Part shown: positions 14,696 through 23,453 of the stretch, piece by piece | Layout: the number at the start of each line of letters is the position of its first letter | How positions within the stretch are numbered: the first letter of the stretch is position 1 | DNA from: Geothrix fermentans DSM 14018 | Lineage (GTDB): Bacteria > Acidobacteriota > Holophagae > Holophagales > Holophagaceae | Assembly: GCF_000428885.1 (NCBI RefSeq) | Contig: NZ_KE386810.1 | Coordinates: 360,183 to 394,600 of the forward strand | Length of the DNA stretch: 34,418 nt | Direction of reading: 5' to 3' | Program-made: the position numbers and the translations under genes | The notes under the pieces: model-generated | Database searches by the model: none | The model's input: the letters and a program-made list of their open reading frames with translations, nothing else | Told to the model about the DNA's origin: nothing

Positions 14696-16315
14696 GTGAC
14701 CGACGCCAAGAGCCCCTTCGCCCCGCTTCGCAGCCGCATCTTCTTCGCGATCTGGATCGCGTCCATGGCTTCGAACGTGGGCACCTGGGTCCAGAGCGTG
14801 GGCGAGAAGTGGCTCATGGGCGAGCTCACGAGCTCACCCCTGCTCATGAGCCTCATCGAGACGGGCGCCACCCTGCCCATGCTCGCCCTCTCCATGCCCG
14901 GCGGGGCCATTGCCGACATCGTGGACCGGCGGCGCCTGCTCCTGGCCACCCAGGCCTGGATGCTGGCGGCGGCCGCCGCCATGGCCATCCTCTCGGCCCT
15001 CCACCTGGTGACGCCGGCCGTCCTCATCACCATGTCCCTCCTGCTGGGCGTGGGCGCGGCCCTCAATTCCCCGGCCTGGCAGGCCTCCGTGCCGGACCTG
15101 GTGCCCAAGGACCAGATCGCCGCCGGGGTGGTGCTCAACAGCGCGGGCTTCAACGTGAGCCGGGCCGTGGGCCCGGCCCTGGGCGGCCTGGTGGTGGGTG
15201 GGCTCGGCCCCACCTGGGCCTTCACCCTCAATGCCATCTCCTTCGTGGGCGTGCTGGTGGTGCTGCAGCAGTGGAAGCGCCAGCCGGTCACCACGGACCT
15301 GCCCGCCGAGCGCTTCAGCGCGGCCATGAAGGTGGGCCTGCGCTATGCCTGGCACAGCCGGCCGCTCCAGGTGATCCTGCTGCGCGGCGGCGGGTTCGTG
15401 TTCTTCGGCGGCCCTATCTTCTCGCTGCTGCCCACCCTCGCCATCCACAAGCTCCACCTGGGCTCCACGGCCTTCGGCCTCCTGCTGGGCTGCATCGGGG
15501 CCGGAGCCGTGGGCATCACGGTGCTGCTACCGGCCCTGCGCCGCCGCTACACTCCGAACGTCCTGCTGGCCGTCGCCACGGCGACTTTCGCGGCGGGCCT
15601 GCTCGCCCTGGCCTTCCTCAACCACGCCCTTTCCGTGGGCCTGGTGCTCCTGGTGGGCGGCGCCGGCTGGCTGACCGTGCTCAGCACCTGCAACACCGGC
15701 GTCCAGCTGTCCGTGCCCTCCTGGGTGCGGGCCCGGGCCCTGGGCGTCTACATCACGGTCTGGGGCGGCGCCATGGCGTCCGGGGCGGCCTTCTGGGGCG
15801 TGGTGGGCGAGCGCTGGGGCATCCACGTAGCCTTCGCAGCGGCCGGCGTGGGCATGCTGCTGATGCTGGCGGCCACGGCCCGCCTGAAGATCGAGGCCCT
15901 GCACCACCCACTGGACCTGAGCCCCCACCACCTCCAGCCCCATTCCCCCGGCCCCGTCGATCCCGCGGCGGGCCCGATCCTCACGGTGCTCGAATACCGG
16001 GTGCCCGAGGCGCACAAGGCCGCCTTCCGGGAGGCCATGCGCGAAGTCCGCCGCATCCGCAACCGGGATGGCGCCGTGCGGTGGTCGCTCTTCCAGGATC
16101 TCGTGCCCCCCGATCCCGGCCAGGTCCGGTTCGTGGAGAGCTTCCTGAGCTCCAGCTGGGGCGAGCACCTGCGCCAGCACCACCGGGCCACGGTGGAGGA
16201 CCGCGCCTTCCTGCGCAGTGCCTACGCCCTCTGCGTGGAACCGAAGCCGAGGGTCCGCCACCTGGCAGCCGCCTGGGAAGGCCGGGACTCCATCCTGGAC
16301 CGGATCCTGGAATAG
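14696..16315 (+). CDS. MFS exporter (MFS_3/EntS-like) with C-terminal extension
   Basis: A 539-residue protein. The first ~400 residues are an MFS transporter of the MFS_3 (PF05977) type. They include WLMGELTSSPLLMSLIETGATLP near the start, the loop DIVDRRRLLL, and NSPAWQASVPDLVPKDQI with VSRAVGPALGG, the signature region of EntS-like exporters. After the last helix, a soluble tail from about residue 420 (VLEYRVPEAHKAAFREAMRE..., RWSLFQDL, FVESFLSSSWGEH) resembles the small ferredoxin-like domain found at the end of several MFS_3 proteins and related to antibiotic-biosynthesis-monooxygenase folds. The substrate is unknown. The start is GTG. It lies 29 nt after the rpoD-downstream repeat and 53 nt before the kinase gene, so it may be cotranscribed with it. 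Confidence 0.85.
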   Translation: MTDAKSPFAPLRSRIFFAIWIASMASNVGTWVQSVGEKWLMGELTSSPLLMSLIETGATLPMLALSMPGGAIADIVDRRRLLLATQAWMLAAAAAMAILSALHLVTPAVLITMSLLLGVGAALNSPAWQASVPDLVPKDQIAAGVVLNSAGFNVSRAVGPALGGLVVGGLGPTWAFTLNAISFVGVLVVLQQWKRQPVTTDLPAERFSAAMKVGLRYAWHSRPLQVILLRGGGFVFFGGPIFSLLPTLAIHKLHLGSTAFGLLLGCIGAGAVGITVLLPALRRRYTPNVLLAVATATFAAGLLALAFLNHALSVGLVLLVGGAGWLTVLSTCNTGVQLSVPSWVRARALGVYITVWGGAMASGAAFWGVVGERWGIHVAFAAAGVGMLLMLAATARLKIEALHHPLDLSPHHLQPHSPGPVDPAAGPILTVLEYRVPEAHKAAFREAMREVRRIRNRDGAVRWSLFQDLVPPDPGQVRFVESFLSSSWGEHLRQHHRATVEDRAFLRSAYALCVEPKPRVRHLAAAWEGRDSILDRILE

Positions 16316-16368
16316 GATTCACGACGCGTTTCGGTCATGCTGGTTCCATCGCTTCGGAGCCCGCGCCC

Positions 16369-17337
16369 GTGCTTTCCAAGGACCAGACCCTGGGGAAATA
16401 CCAGATCCTGGACCGCCTCGGCTCCGGCGGTTTCGGGGCCGTGTACCTGGCCATGGACACCTGGGTCAACCGCAAGGTCGCCCTGAAGGTGCCGCACCAG
16501 CAGCAGGACGAGATCGTGGACCTGCTGAAGGAGCCCCGCATCATGGCGGGTCTGAAGCATCCGAACATCGTCGAGCTCATCACGGTGGAGCGGAAGAACG
16601 GGATCTTCTTCATGGTCCTGGAATACGTCGAGGGCGAGAGCCTCGACCGCATGATCCGGCGGGAGCGCACCCTGCCGCCCACGCGGGCCCTGGAGATCGG
16701 GCTCGACGTCTGCAGCGCCATCGCCTTCGCCCACGGCCACCAGATCCTGCACCGGGACCTGCGCCCCGCCAACATCCTGGTGAACCGCGAGGGTGTGGCC
16801 AAGGTCACGGACTTCGGCACCTCCCGGGTGCTGGAGATGCAGCACGTGCCCTATGCCCCCACGCGCATCGGCTCGCCGCCCTACATGGCGCCCGAGCATT
16901 TTCGCGGCCGGGCCGTGTTCCAGTCCGACCTCTGGTCGCTGGGCATCACCCTCTACGAGATGCTCACGGGCACTGTGCCCTTCTACGACGCGGATCCCCT
17001 GAAGATCGCCCAGGCCTTCACCAGCCAGCAGATCGTGGCGCCCCACCTCCGCAACCCCATCGTGCCCAAGGCCTTCTCCGAAGTGGTCATGCAGGCCCTG
17101 GCCGTGAACCTCGGTGAGCGCTACCTCTCCGCCCAGGCCTTCCTGGAGGCGCTCCGCCGCCTGCGGGACAGCGTGGCCCGCGAGACCCGCCCCCTGGGCA
17201 CGGCCGTGCTCTCCTCCCACAGCTCCGGTCCCCATCCCACCCTCCGCGCGGCGACCCAGACCACGCTCTGCCGGTTCTGCTACCGGCAGCTGCCGCGCAT
17301 GGCCAAGGTCTGTCCCAACTGCGGCGAAAAGAACTGA
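16369..17337 (+). CDS. Ser/Thr protein kinase with C-terminal zinc ribbon
   Basis: 322 residues from the GTG at 16369 (GGAG nine bases upstream). It is a complete Hanks-type kinase: glycine loop LGSGGFGAVYLA (18-28), Lys40 in VALK, Glu56, catalytic HRDLRPAN (Asp130, Asn135), DFG with Asp148, and MAPE at 173-176. The usual lysine two residues after the catalytic Asp is arginine, a known conservative change. After the kinase there is a short Ser/Thr/Pro-rich linker and a zinc ribbon CRFC...CPNC (Cys301, 304, 315, 318). No transmembrane segment is visible, so it is cytoplasmic. Its TGA overlaps the ATG of the TamB-like gene (TGATG), so translation is coupled. This suggests a role tied to envelope assembly, though the substrate is not known. 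Confidence 0.92.
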   Translation: MLSKDQTLGKYQILDRLGSGGFGAVYLAMDTWVNRKVALKVPHQQQDEIVDLLKEPRIMAGLKHPNIVELITVERKNGIFFMVLEYVEGESLDRMIRRERTLPPTRALEIGLDVCSAIAFAHGHQILHRDLRPANILVNREGVAKVTDFGTSRVLEMQHVPYAPTRIGSPPYMAPEHFRGRAVFQSDLWSLGITLYEMLTGTVPFYDADPLKIAQAFTSQQIVAPHLRNPIVPKAFSEVVMQALAVNLGERYLSAQAFLEALRRLRDSVARETRPLGTAVLSSHSSGPHPTLRAATQTTLCRFCYRQLPRMAKVCPNCGEKN

Positions 17338-20300
17338 TGATCTGGCATCCCACCAAGCAAGCGGTTCAGCGCCTCTGGGGCCGCCGCTGGGTGCGCCGGA
17401 TCTCCTACCTCCTGGTGGCGGGCGCCGCCACCACGGTCATCGTCCCCTGGGTGGCCACCCGACCCGCGGTCCTGCGTTGGACCGTCTCGAAGCTCGATGC
17501 CCTCGTTCGGGAGGAGACCGGGCTCTCCCTCGAGGTCGGCCAGCTGGAGATCCATCCCCTCTTCGGTTCAGCCGCCGCGAAGGACGTGCGGCTGGGCGGC
17601 GACCTGCTCACCCTGCGGAAGCTGGAAGTCCAGGCCGACCTCACCTCCCTGCTGGGCCCTTCGCCCCACATCTTCTCCGTCCGGGTGGAGAGCCCCCACC
17701 TCCGCCTGACGGAGTCGGGCCTCTCCGCCATCCACCTGAAGGAGCGCCCGCCCCGCAAGGGCCCCCTGCCCCAGATCCGGCTGGATCTGCTCAGCATCAC
17801 CGGGGGCGTGGTCGAGATCCCAGAACCGCTGCGGGGAATCCCTCCCCTGCGCTACCAGTTCGAGGTGAAGGCGACGGGACCGGAGCCCAACCACCTTCGG
17901 GTGGACGTGGCGGGCCCCCTGCTCATGGTCAAGGGACCCGGAGGGTGGGAGAAGGGCCGCCTCGACCTGAATGGCGAGGTCTCCGAGCAGGCCGTGCTCC
18001 TCAAGGAGGGCTACCTCCGCCTCGACGAGAGCCAGATCCGCCTGCGGGGGCGCTTCGACCCGAAGACCCCCCAGCGGGCGGAGCGGATCGAGGCCCAGCT
18101 CGGCGGCGTCCTGGCCCTGGCCCAGGCCACCCGCTGGGGCGGCCTGAAGCGCCCCCCCCTCTCGGGGAACCTGGACCTGAATGCCTCCGTGAACGGGAGC
18201 CTGGCGGACTTGCGCTGGACCGTCGAAGGCGAGGGCGCCGCCCTGCGCCCCGCGGACAGCGCCTTCACGCCCGGCAACCTCGACCTCCGCGGACATGGCA
18301 ACCTCGAAGGCTTCCAGCTGAGCCAGCTCCGCTGGCAGTCCTCCCAGGGAAGCCTCGCCGTGGAAGGCGGCTGGTCGAAGAAGACGCCCGCCAAGGGAAC
18401 CGTCACGGGCCGGGACCTGGACCTCAGCGTCTTCGGGAAGCTCCTCCGGATGCCGGAGTTCCAGGGCCTCCGGGGCGAGCTGAAGGCCCAGGTGGAGGGG
18501 CCCAGGGATCCGGCGGCCATGGGCCGGCCGGACCGCTGGCAGGGGACCGCCCAGGTGGGCCTCACCCAGCGGGGTCTCCCGGCCGGAAACCTGCAGGCCG
18601 CCCTCCGGAACGGCCGGGCCACCCTCGACCAGCTCCACCTCGACCTGGAGACCCTCAAGGTGGAGGGCACCGGATGGGCCGACCTCGGTCCCCGCGGGCT
18701 CGTCCGCCTGGAGGCCGAGGGCCGGACGGAGGTGGGCGCGGACCAGGTGGCCCAGGCCCTCCGTGCCTGGAAGGTGGTGGATCTGGACATGGAGGGACAG
18801 ACCCGGGCCCAGGCGACGGTCCGCTGGAGCCGCGGGACCGGGCTGGAGCTGGACGGCACGGGCCAGGTCACCCTGCCGCGCTGGCACGGCGCCCGGGCGG
18901 ACAGTGTCGAGGCGAAGGTCCAGATCCGGGATACGGAGCTGCGCATCACGGACATCGACCTGAAGAAGGGCGAGGGCGGCGGCGGCGGCGAGCTCTGGCT
19001 CACCTGGGGCAGGACGGCCCCGGGGCAGAAGCAGATGGACATGTGCTACACGGCCTTCCGCCTGCCCGTCGCGGAGGGGCTCAAGGCCGCGGACCTGGAC
19101 CTGCCGATCTCGGGCACCGGCGGGGGATGGGTCCGGCTCCAGGGCCCCTTCGACCACATCATGATGACCGGCGCTACCCAAGTCGAATCGGGGGAGGTTT
19201 ACGGAATCAAAGTTCCAGCGGCTTCGGCCGACTTCGCCATGGACCTGGCGAGCCTCCACCTGCGCGTCGAGGATGCGCGGATCGGGGAGCGGCTCGACCA
19301 GCTCGGCGGCCCCGGCATCCCGCCCGAGGGCGCCCTGGCCCTGACGGGCAGGGCCGACATGGACATCCAGCGCTGGACCTGGCTGGTGGACCTCTCCGGG
19401 CGTCTGGATTCCCAGCTCCTGGCCCTTCCCGGCCCCCGCATCCAGTCCCAGGTGGAGGCCCACCTCCAGGGGCCCATCACCAGCCCCTTCGGCGCCCTGG
19501 ACCTGCCCGAGGGCCGGGTGGCCCTGAGCCGGGGCCGCATCTTCTTCAGCGGCCGCAGCGTGGAAGGCCTCGAGGCCACCGCGAAGCTGCAGCGGGGGCG
19601 CCTGGAGGGCAAGCTCGGTTTCGAGGGCATGGCCCGCCCGGTGGTGGAGGCCCAGGTGCGCCACGAGGGCCCGGACCTGGCTGGCCAGCTCGCCCTGACC
19701 ATCTCCCAGGAGAGCGCCCACACCGACATCCTGGCCCGGGGACTCACGGAGGATTTGCTGGAGGACCTGAGCCTGGAGGCCACGGCCCAGGGCCGCTGGA
19801 ACGGCCGGGCCCTGAGCTGGACGGGCTCCCTCAACCGCCTGGAGGCCCAGTTCAACGTCTTCGAGCTGCACCAGGCCAAGCCCTCGGCCCTGCGGGGCGA
19901 TGCGACCAGGGCGGAGGTGGACATCAGCCTGGAGGGCGGAGCCCGCAAGGCCGTGGATGCCACGCCGGCCCAGGCGGCGAGCCTGCGCCTGTGGGGCGCC
20001 CTGCCCTTCTCCCCCTCCGCGCCCCTGGAAGTGTGGACCCAGGGCGGGGCGAACCTGGCGCACCTCAAGACCATCTTCGACCGCGTGATGGAGGTGGACG
20101 AGTACAGCCTGCTCTCGGAGCTCCGGATCCAGGGCACCAGCCGCTTCGACCTCCTGGTCCACGGCACCTATGCGGATCCCAAGCTGGACGGCACCCTCTT
20201 CCTGGACAAGGGCGAGATGCACCTCAGGGGCTACCAGGGGATGGAGGACCTCCGGGCGGAGGTGGTGTTCAAGGACCGCACCGTGTCCCTGCCTCCGGAG

Positions 20301-21416
20301 CGCCCCCTGCGCGGCACCCTGGCCCATGGCGACCTCCAGGTGTCCGGCGCCGCCACCTGGCGGCCGGGGGGCCTGGACAGCTATGCGCTGAAGGCCACGC
20401 TGGCCAACTTCCAGCTGCGTGATGTGCCCGAGGGCCTGGAGCTCCAGGGCACCCTGCGCGCCACCCTGGAGGGCACGGAGGAGGGCGGCCTCCTCAAGGG
20501 CCGGTTGCGCGCGGACCACCTGAACTACCACACCGAGGTGAAGCTGGCGGACCTGATCCTCCGTAGCGCCCTCAGCGACAGCGGGGGCCTGGTGGGCCTG
20601 GACCTGGACGACCCCCTGGAGCGCATCCGGCTGGACCTGGACCTGGACCTCCGCAGCCCCTGGAGCTTCGACACCAACCTCCTCAAGCTCGAGGGCCGGA
20701 CCGAGGGGCCCTTCCAGGTGCTGGGAACCCTGGCCCATCCCGCGCCCAAGGGCACCATGGTCTTCCAGCCCGGGGGCCGGATCACCAACATCTTCCCCGC
20801 CGGCGACATGGTGGTGGACCGGGGCTCGCTCGCCTTCTCCGAGTCCCGTCCCCTGGACCCCGTGATCAACCTCCAGGGCAGCGTGACCTCCATCCCCGGC
20901 TACACCGTGAACCTGGACATCCGGGGCACCCTGAGCAACCTGGCCATCGTGCCCAGCTCCACGCCCAGCCTGCGCCAGGACGAAATCGTGGCCATCCTCA
21001 TCAACCCCGGCAACGTGGCCAATGTCGGCACGGCCAGCGCCACCTCCGGCGCCACCCAGGGCGCCATCACCTCGGGCATCGCCAGCGCCGGCTCGGGCCT
21101 GATCTCCACCCTGGCCTTCGCCCCCTTCCAGGAGCAGCTGCGGCGCACCCTGGGCCTGGACCGGGTGAACGTCGCCGTGCGCACCACCAGCGTGGGCACC
21201 ACGGAGACCGAGGTCACCATGGGCAAGAGCATCAACCTGTTCGGCCAGCGCAGCGCCTTCGTGATCTCCCACAAGAAGAGCGGCGAGCTGAACATCACCT
21301 CGGGCCAGGTGGAGTGGCGGTTCGGCAACTTCATCCTCCAGCTGGGCGCCAGCAAGGGCGGCGGCGCCGGGATCAACCCCTCCGGGGAGATCCGCCACTC
21401 CTGGAGCCCCAAGTAG
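17337..21416 (+). CDS. TamB-like translocation/assembly module protein (DUF490)
   Basis: A very large protein of 1359 residues (E. coli TamB is 1259). An N-terminal basic stretch and single membrane helix (about 22-45) anchor it in the inner membrane. The long middle is repetitive beta-strand sequence (AsmA/TamB-type, lipid-carrying groove). The C-terminal part carries the DUF490 pattern: GRITNIFPAGDMVVDRGSLAF, ...SIPGYTVNLDIRGTLSNL, DEIVAILI, then LGLDRVNVAV and a final strand set ending in RHSW. TamB-family proteins bridge inner and outer membrane and act in outer-membrane protein assembly and phospholipid transfer. No TamA/BamA partner is in the window. It is coupled to the upstream kinase by a 1-nt overlap. 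No interruption is seen over 4 kb. Confidence 0.9.
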   Translation: MIWHPTKQAVQRLWGRRWVRRISYLLVAGAATTVIVPWVATRPAVLRWTVSKLDALVREETGLSLEVGQLEIHPLFGSAAAKDVRLGGDLLTLRKLEVQADLTSLLGPSPHIFSVRVESPHLRLTESGLSAIHLKERPPRKGPLPQIRLDLLSITGGVVEIPEPLRGIPPLRYQFEVKATGPEPNHLRVDVAGPLLMVKGPGGWEKGRLDLNGEVSEQAVLLKEGYLRLDESQIRLRGRFDPKTPQRAERIEAQLGGVLALAQATRWGGLKRPPLSGNLDLNASVNGSLADLRWTVEGEGAALRPADSAFTPGNLDLRGHGNLEGFQLSQLRWQSSQGSLAVEGGWSKKTPAKGTVTGRDLDLSVFGKLLRMPEFQGLRGELKAQVEGPRDPAAMGRPDRWQGTAQVGLTQRGLPAGNLQAALRNGRATLDQLHLDLETLKVEGTGWADLGPRGLVRLEAEGRTEVGADQVAQALRAWKVVDLDMEGQTRAQATVRWSRGTGLELDGTGQVTLPRWHGARADSVEAKVQIRDTELRITDIDLKKGEGGGGGELWLTWGRTAPGQKQMDMCYTAFRLPVAEGLKAADLDLPISGTGGGWVRLQGPFDHIMMTGATQVESGEVYGIKVPAASADFAMDLASLHLRVEDARIGERLDQLGGPGIPPEGALALTGRADMDIQRWTWLVDLSGRLDSQLLALPGPRIQSQVEAHLQGPITSPFGALDLPEGRVALSRGRIFFSGRSVEGLEATAKLQRGRLEGKLGFEGMARPVVEAQVRHEGPDLAGQLALTISQESAHTDILARGLTEDLLEDLSLEATAQGRWNGRALSWTGSLNRLEAQFNVFELHQAKPSALRGDATRAEVDISLEGGARKAVDATPAQAASLRLWGALPFSPSAPLEVWTQGGANLAHLKTIFDRVMEVDEYSLLSELRIQGTSRFDLLVHGTYADPKLDGTLFLDKGEMHLRGYQGMEDLRAEVVFKDRTVSLPPERPLRGTLAHGDLQVSGAATWRPGGLDSYALKATLANFQLRDVPEGLELQGTLRATLEGTEEGGLLKGRLRADHLNYHTEVKLADLILRSALSDSGGLVGLDLDDPLERIRLDLDLDLRSPWSFDTNLLKLEGRTEGPFQVLGTLAHPAPKGTMVFQPGGRITNIFPAGDMVVDRGSLAFSESRPLDPVINLQGSVTSIPGYTVNLDIRGTLSNLAIVPSSTPSLRQDEIVAILINPGNVANVGTASATSGATQGAITSGIASAGSGLISTLAFAPFQEQLRRTLGLDRVNVAVRTTSVGTTETEVTMGKSINLFGQRSAFVISHKKSGELNITSGQVEWRFGNFILQLGASKGGGAGINPSGEIRHSWSPK

Positions 21417-21419
21417 GCT

Positions 21420-21466
21420 CGAGGCTGAAGGCTGGAGACCGGAGGCCGGAGGCGGTAGGTTGGAGT
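21420..21466. repeat. Purine-rich GGCTGGAG/GGCCGGAG tandem repeat
   Basis: After the tamB stop comes a run of imperfect 7-10 nt units (GAGGCTGAAG, GCTGGAGACC, GGAGGCCGGA, GGCGGTAGGT, TGGAGTCGGA), nearly free of pyrimidine runs. A shorter relative (GAAGGTTGAAGGCTGGAATC) lies at about 29485-29504 between two minus-strand genes. The last units supply the GGAG ribosome binding site of moaD. Confidence 0.5.
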
Positions 21467-21477
21467 CGGAGATGGCC

Positions 21478-21699
21478 ATGCTGACCGTCAAATGCTTCGC
21501 CCGGTACCGCGCCCTGCTGGGCTTCCACGAGCTGGACCTGCCCGCCGCCCCCACCCTGGCGGACCTGCTGGCGGACCCACGCTTCGCGGCCCTGCCCAAG
21601 GATGCCCTCCTGGCCGTGAACCAGAGCTTCGTGGACCGGAGCGCCCCCCTGGCCGACGGCGACGAAGTGGCCCTCATGCCGCCCGTATCCGGCGGATGA
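21478..21699 (+). CDS. moaD: MoaD/ThiS-family sulfur carrier protein
   Basis: A 73-residue ubiquitin-like protein. The start MLTVKCFARYRALLG and the end DEVALMPPVSGG match MoaD. The terminal Gly-Gly is the site that MoeB-type enzymes adenylate and thiocarboxylate, so that MoaD can donate sulfur to molybdopterin synthase. ThiS is an alternative, but the PPVSGG end and length favour MoaD. The ATG at 21478 (GGAG six bases before) is preferred; an ATG at 21472 is also possible with its own GGAG. No other molybdopterin genes are in the window, so its partners are elsewhere. The stop codon abuts the stop of dnaX on the other strand with no gap. Confidence 0.82.
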   Translation: MLTVKCFARYRALLGFHELDLPAAPTLADLLADPRFAALPKDALLAVNQSFVDRSAPLADGDEVALMPPVSGG

Positions 21700-23319
21700 T
21701 CACCCCTCGCGCCGGATCTCCATCACCTCGCCGCCGCTGAGGCGCAGCAGCTCCTGGAATCCGGGCTCGCGGCGCAGGCGGTCCTCCGGGCGCTCCTCCT
21801 CGGCGCTGGCGGGGGCGTCGTCGAAGCGGATCTCCAGGGCCTTCAGCCCCGGCAGCACGGCCGCCAGGGCTCCCAGCACATGGGGATTCGCCTGTTCCCG
21901 CTCCAGATCCTGGAGGGTCTGCCGCACGTTGGCGGGGAAGCGGAAGCGCAGGACCGGCGGCTCCCAGCGCAGGTCCGTGGCCATCTGGGGGGCCGTGCCC
22001 AGAACCCGCAGGCCCGGCAGGCTCCGGAGGGCCTCGCTGCACGCCATGCGCAGCTGGGGCGGCGCAGATGGATCCGGGCGCTGGGGCGCATGGGGACGCG
22101 CCGGGGCGGGGTGCTGGGCCTGGGCACGGTGCTGGGCGGGGGCCGGCGCGGGCCTGCGAGGCCCCTCAGGCGCCGGCGCGGCCTGGGGGGCCCTGGAAGG
22201 GACCGGCGGCGGCCCGGCGGGGGGGCCTGAGGGCCGGGCCGGAGCGCCGGAGACAAGCGCGTCCAGGGGGGCCAGGTGAGGCAGCTGGGCCGCGGTGACC
22301 AGGGCCAGCTCCACCACCACCCGCGGCAGGCTGCTGTCCCGCAGGTCCCGCTCCCGGCTCAGCAGCAGCTGGAGCATCCGCGCCCAGCGCAGCAGGTCCT
22401 GGGGCCCCCGGGCGGCCCGGGCCTCCTGTTCCAGGCGGTCGCGGAAGGCCAGCACGAGCTCGCGCCAGAAGGTGGCCCAGTCGGCCCCCTGCTCGTTCAG
22501 CTCCCGGCAGGCCTCCACCAGGGCCGCCGTGTCGCCGATGGCCAGGGCGGACATCACGCCCTGCACCAGGTGGGCGCTGACGATGCCCAGCTGCTCGCGG
22601 ACGGCCTCCTCCAGCACCTTGCCGTCGCCGGCGGCGATGACCCGGTCGAGGATGGTGAGCGCGTCGCGCATGGAGCCCTGGCCTGCCTCCGCCACCAAGC
22701 GCAGGCTGTTCCCCTCGGCCTCGACGCCCTCCTGCTCGCAGACGTGCTTGAGGCGGCCTTCGATGAGACCCACGGGAATGAGCCGGAAGGGGAAGATCTG
22801 GACGCGGCTCTTGATGGTGTCCGGCACGTCCTGGAGCTCGGTGGTGGCCAGCACGAAGATGGCGTGGGGCGGCGGCTCCTCGATGACTTTCAGCAGGGCA
22901 TTGAAGGCCTCGGTGCTGAGCATGTGCACTTCGTCGATGATGTAGACGCGGTAGCGGCAGAAGGCGGGCCGGGTCTGCACCTGCTCCCGCAGCGCGCGCG
23001 CATCGGCCACGGAGGCACGGCTGGCGGCGTCGATCTCGACGATGTCCAGGTTCTGGTCCGGCTGCTCCGCCGCCCGGCAGGGGTCGCAGACCCCGCAGGG
23101 CGTGGCGGTGGGCCCCTCGGCGCAGTTGAGGGCCCGGGCCAGGATGCGCGCCGTGCTGGTCTTGCCCGTGCCCCTCACGCCGGCGAAGAGGTAGGCCTGG
23201 TGGATCCGCCCGCTCTCCTTGGCCCGCTTCAGGGCGTTGGCGAGCGCCTTCACGCTGCCCTCCTGCCCCACCAGGTCGGAGAGCAGGCGCGGACGGTACT
23301 TGAGGGCGAGGGTGGTCAT
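21700..23319 (-). CDS. dnaX: DNA polymerase III subunit gamma/tau
   Basis: A 539-residue clamp-loader ATPase. It begins MTTLALKYRP and has Walker A GVRGTGKT (47-54), a zinc module with Cys66, 75, 78 and 81, Walker B IDEVHML (Asp129, Glu130), and ALLKVIEEPP with a sensor 1 region TTELQ(D)VPDTIKSR. After the AAA+ and collar domains there is an Ala/Pro-rich linker (about 365-440) and a C-terminal domain. The linker and tail are those of the tau form. I saw no A-AAA-AAG type slippery site, so a short gamma form is not evident. The start chosen fits the family N-terminus; an ATG 7 codons upstream is possible. It is divergent from gltB with 134 nt between the starts. Confidence 0.95.
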   Translation of the reverse strand: MTTLALKYRPRLLSDLVGQEGSVKALANALKRAKESGRIHQAYLFAGVRGTGKTSTARILARALNCAEGPTATPCGVCDPCRAAEQPDQNLDIVEIDAASRASVADARALREQVQTRPAFCRYRVYIIDEVHMLSTEAFNALLKVIEEPPPHAIFVLATTELQDVPDTIKSRVQIFPFRLIPVGLIEGRLKHVCEQEGVEAEGNSLRLVAEAGQGSMRDALTILDRVIAAGDGKVLEEAVREQLGIVSAHLVQGVMSALAIGDTAALVEACRELNEQGADWATFWRELVLAFRDRLEQEARAARGPQDLLRWARMLQLLLSRERDLRDSSLPRVVVELALVTAAQLPHLAPLDALVSGAPARPSGPPAGPPPVPSRAPQAAPAPEGPRRPAPAPAQHRAQAQHPAPARPHAPQRPDPSAPPQLRMACSEALRSLPGLRVLGTAPQMATDLRWEPPVLRFRFPANVRQTLQDLEREQANPHVLGALAAVLPGLKALEIRFDDAPASAEEERPEDRLRREPGFQELLRLSGGEVMEIRREG

Positions 23320-23453
23320 GGGACGTCCAGTCTCCCACAAGGTCCCCGGGACCGTCAGGAGCTATAAGCGCGCCTGATAAGCCTATACGGCGTTTCAAAG
23401 GTACAGGCGCCCTGATTCTCGATAGGATGGCTTGATCCCGAAAGGAAAAGACG

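Noticed and set aside
16741-16830. Pseudokinase because of HRDLR in place of HRDLK
   Set aside because: Asp130, Asn135, Asp148 of DFG, Lys40 and Glu56 are all present. Arginine at that site is a tolerated substitution.
21700-23319. Programmed frameshift in dnaX
   Set aside because: No A-AAA-AAG-like slippery heptamer followed by a stem was found in the gene.
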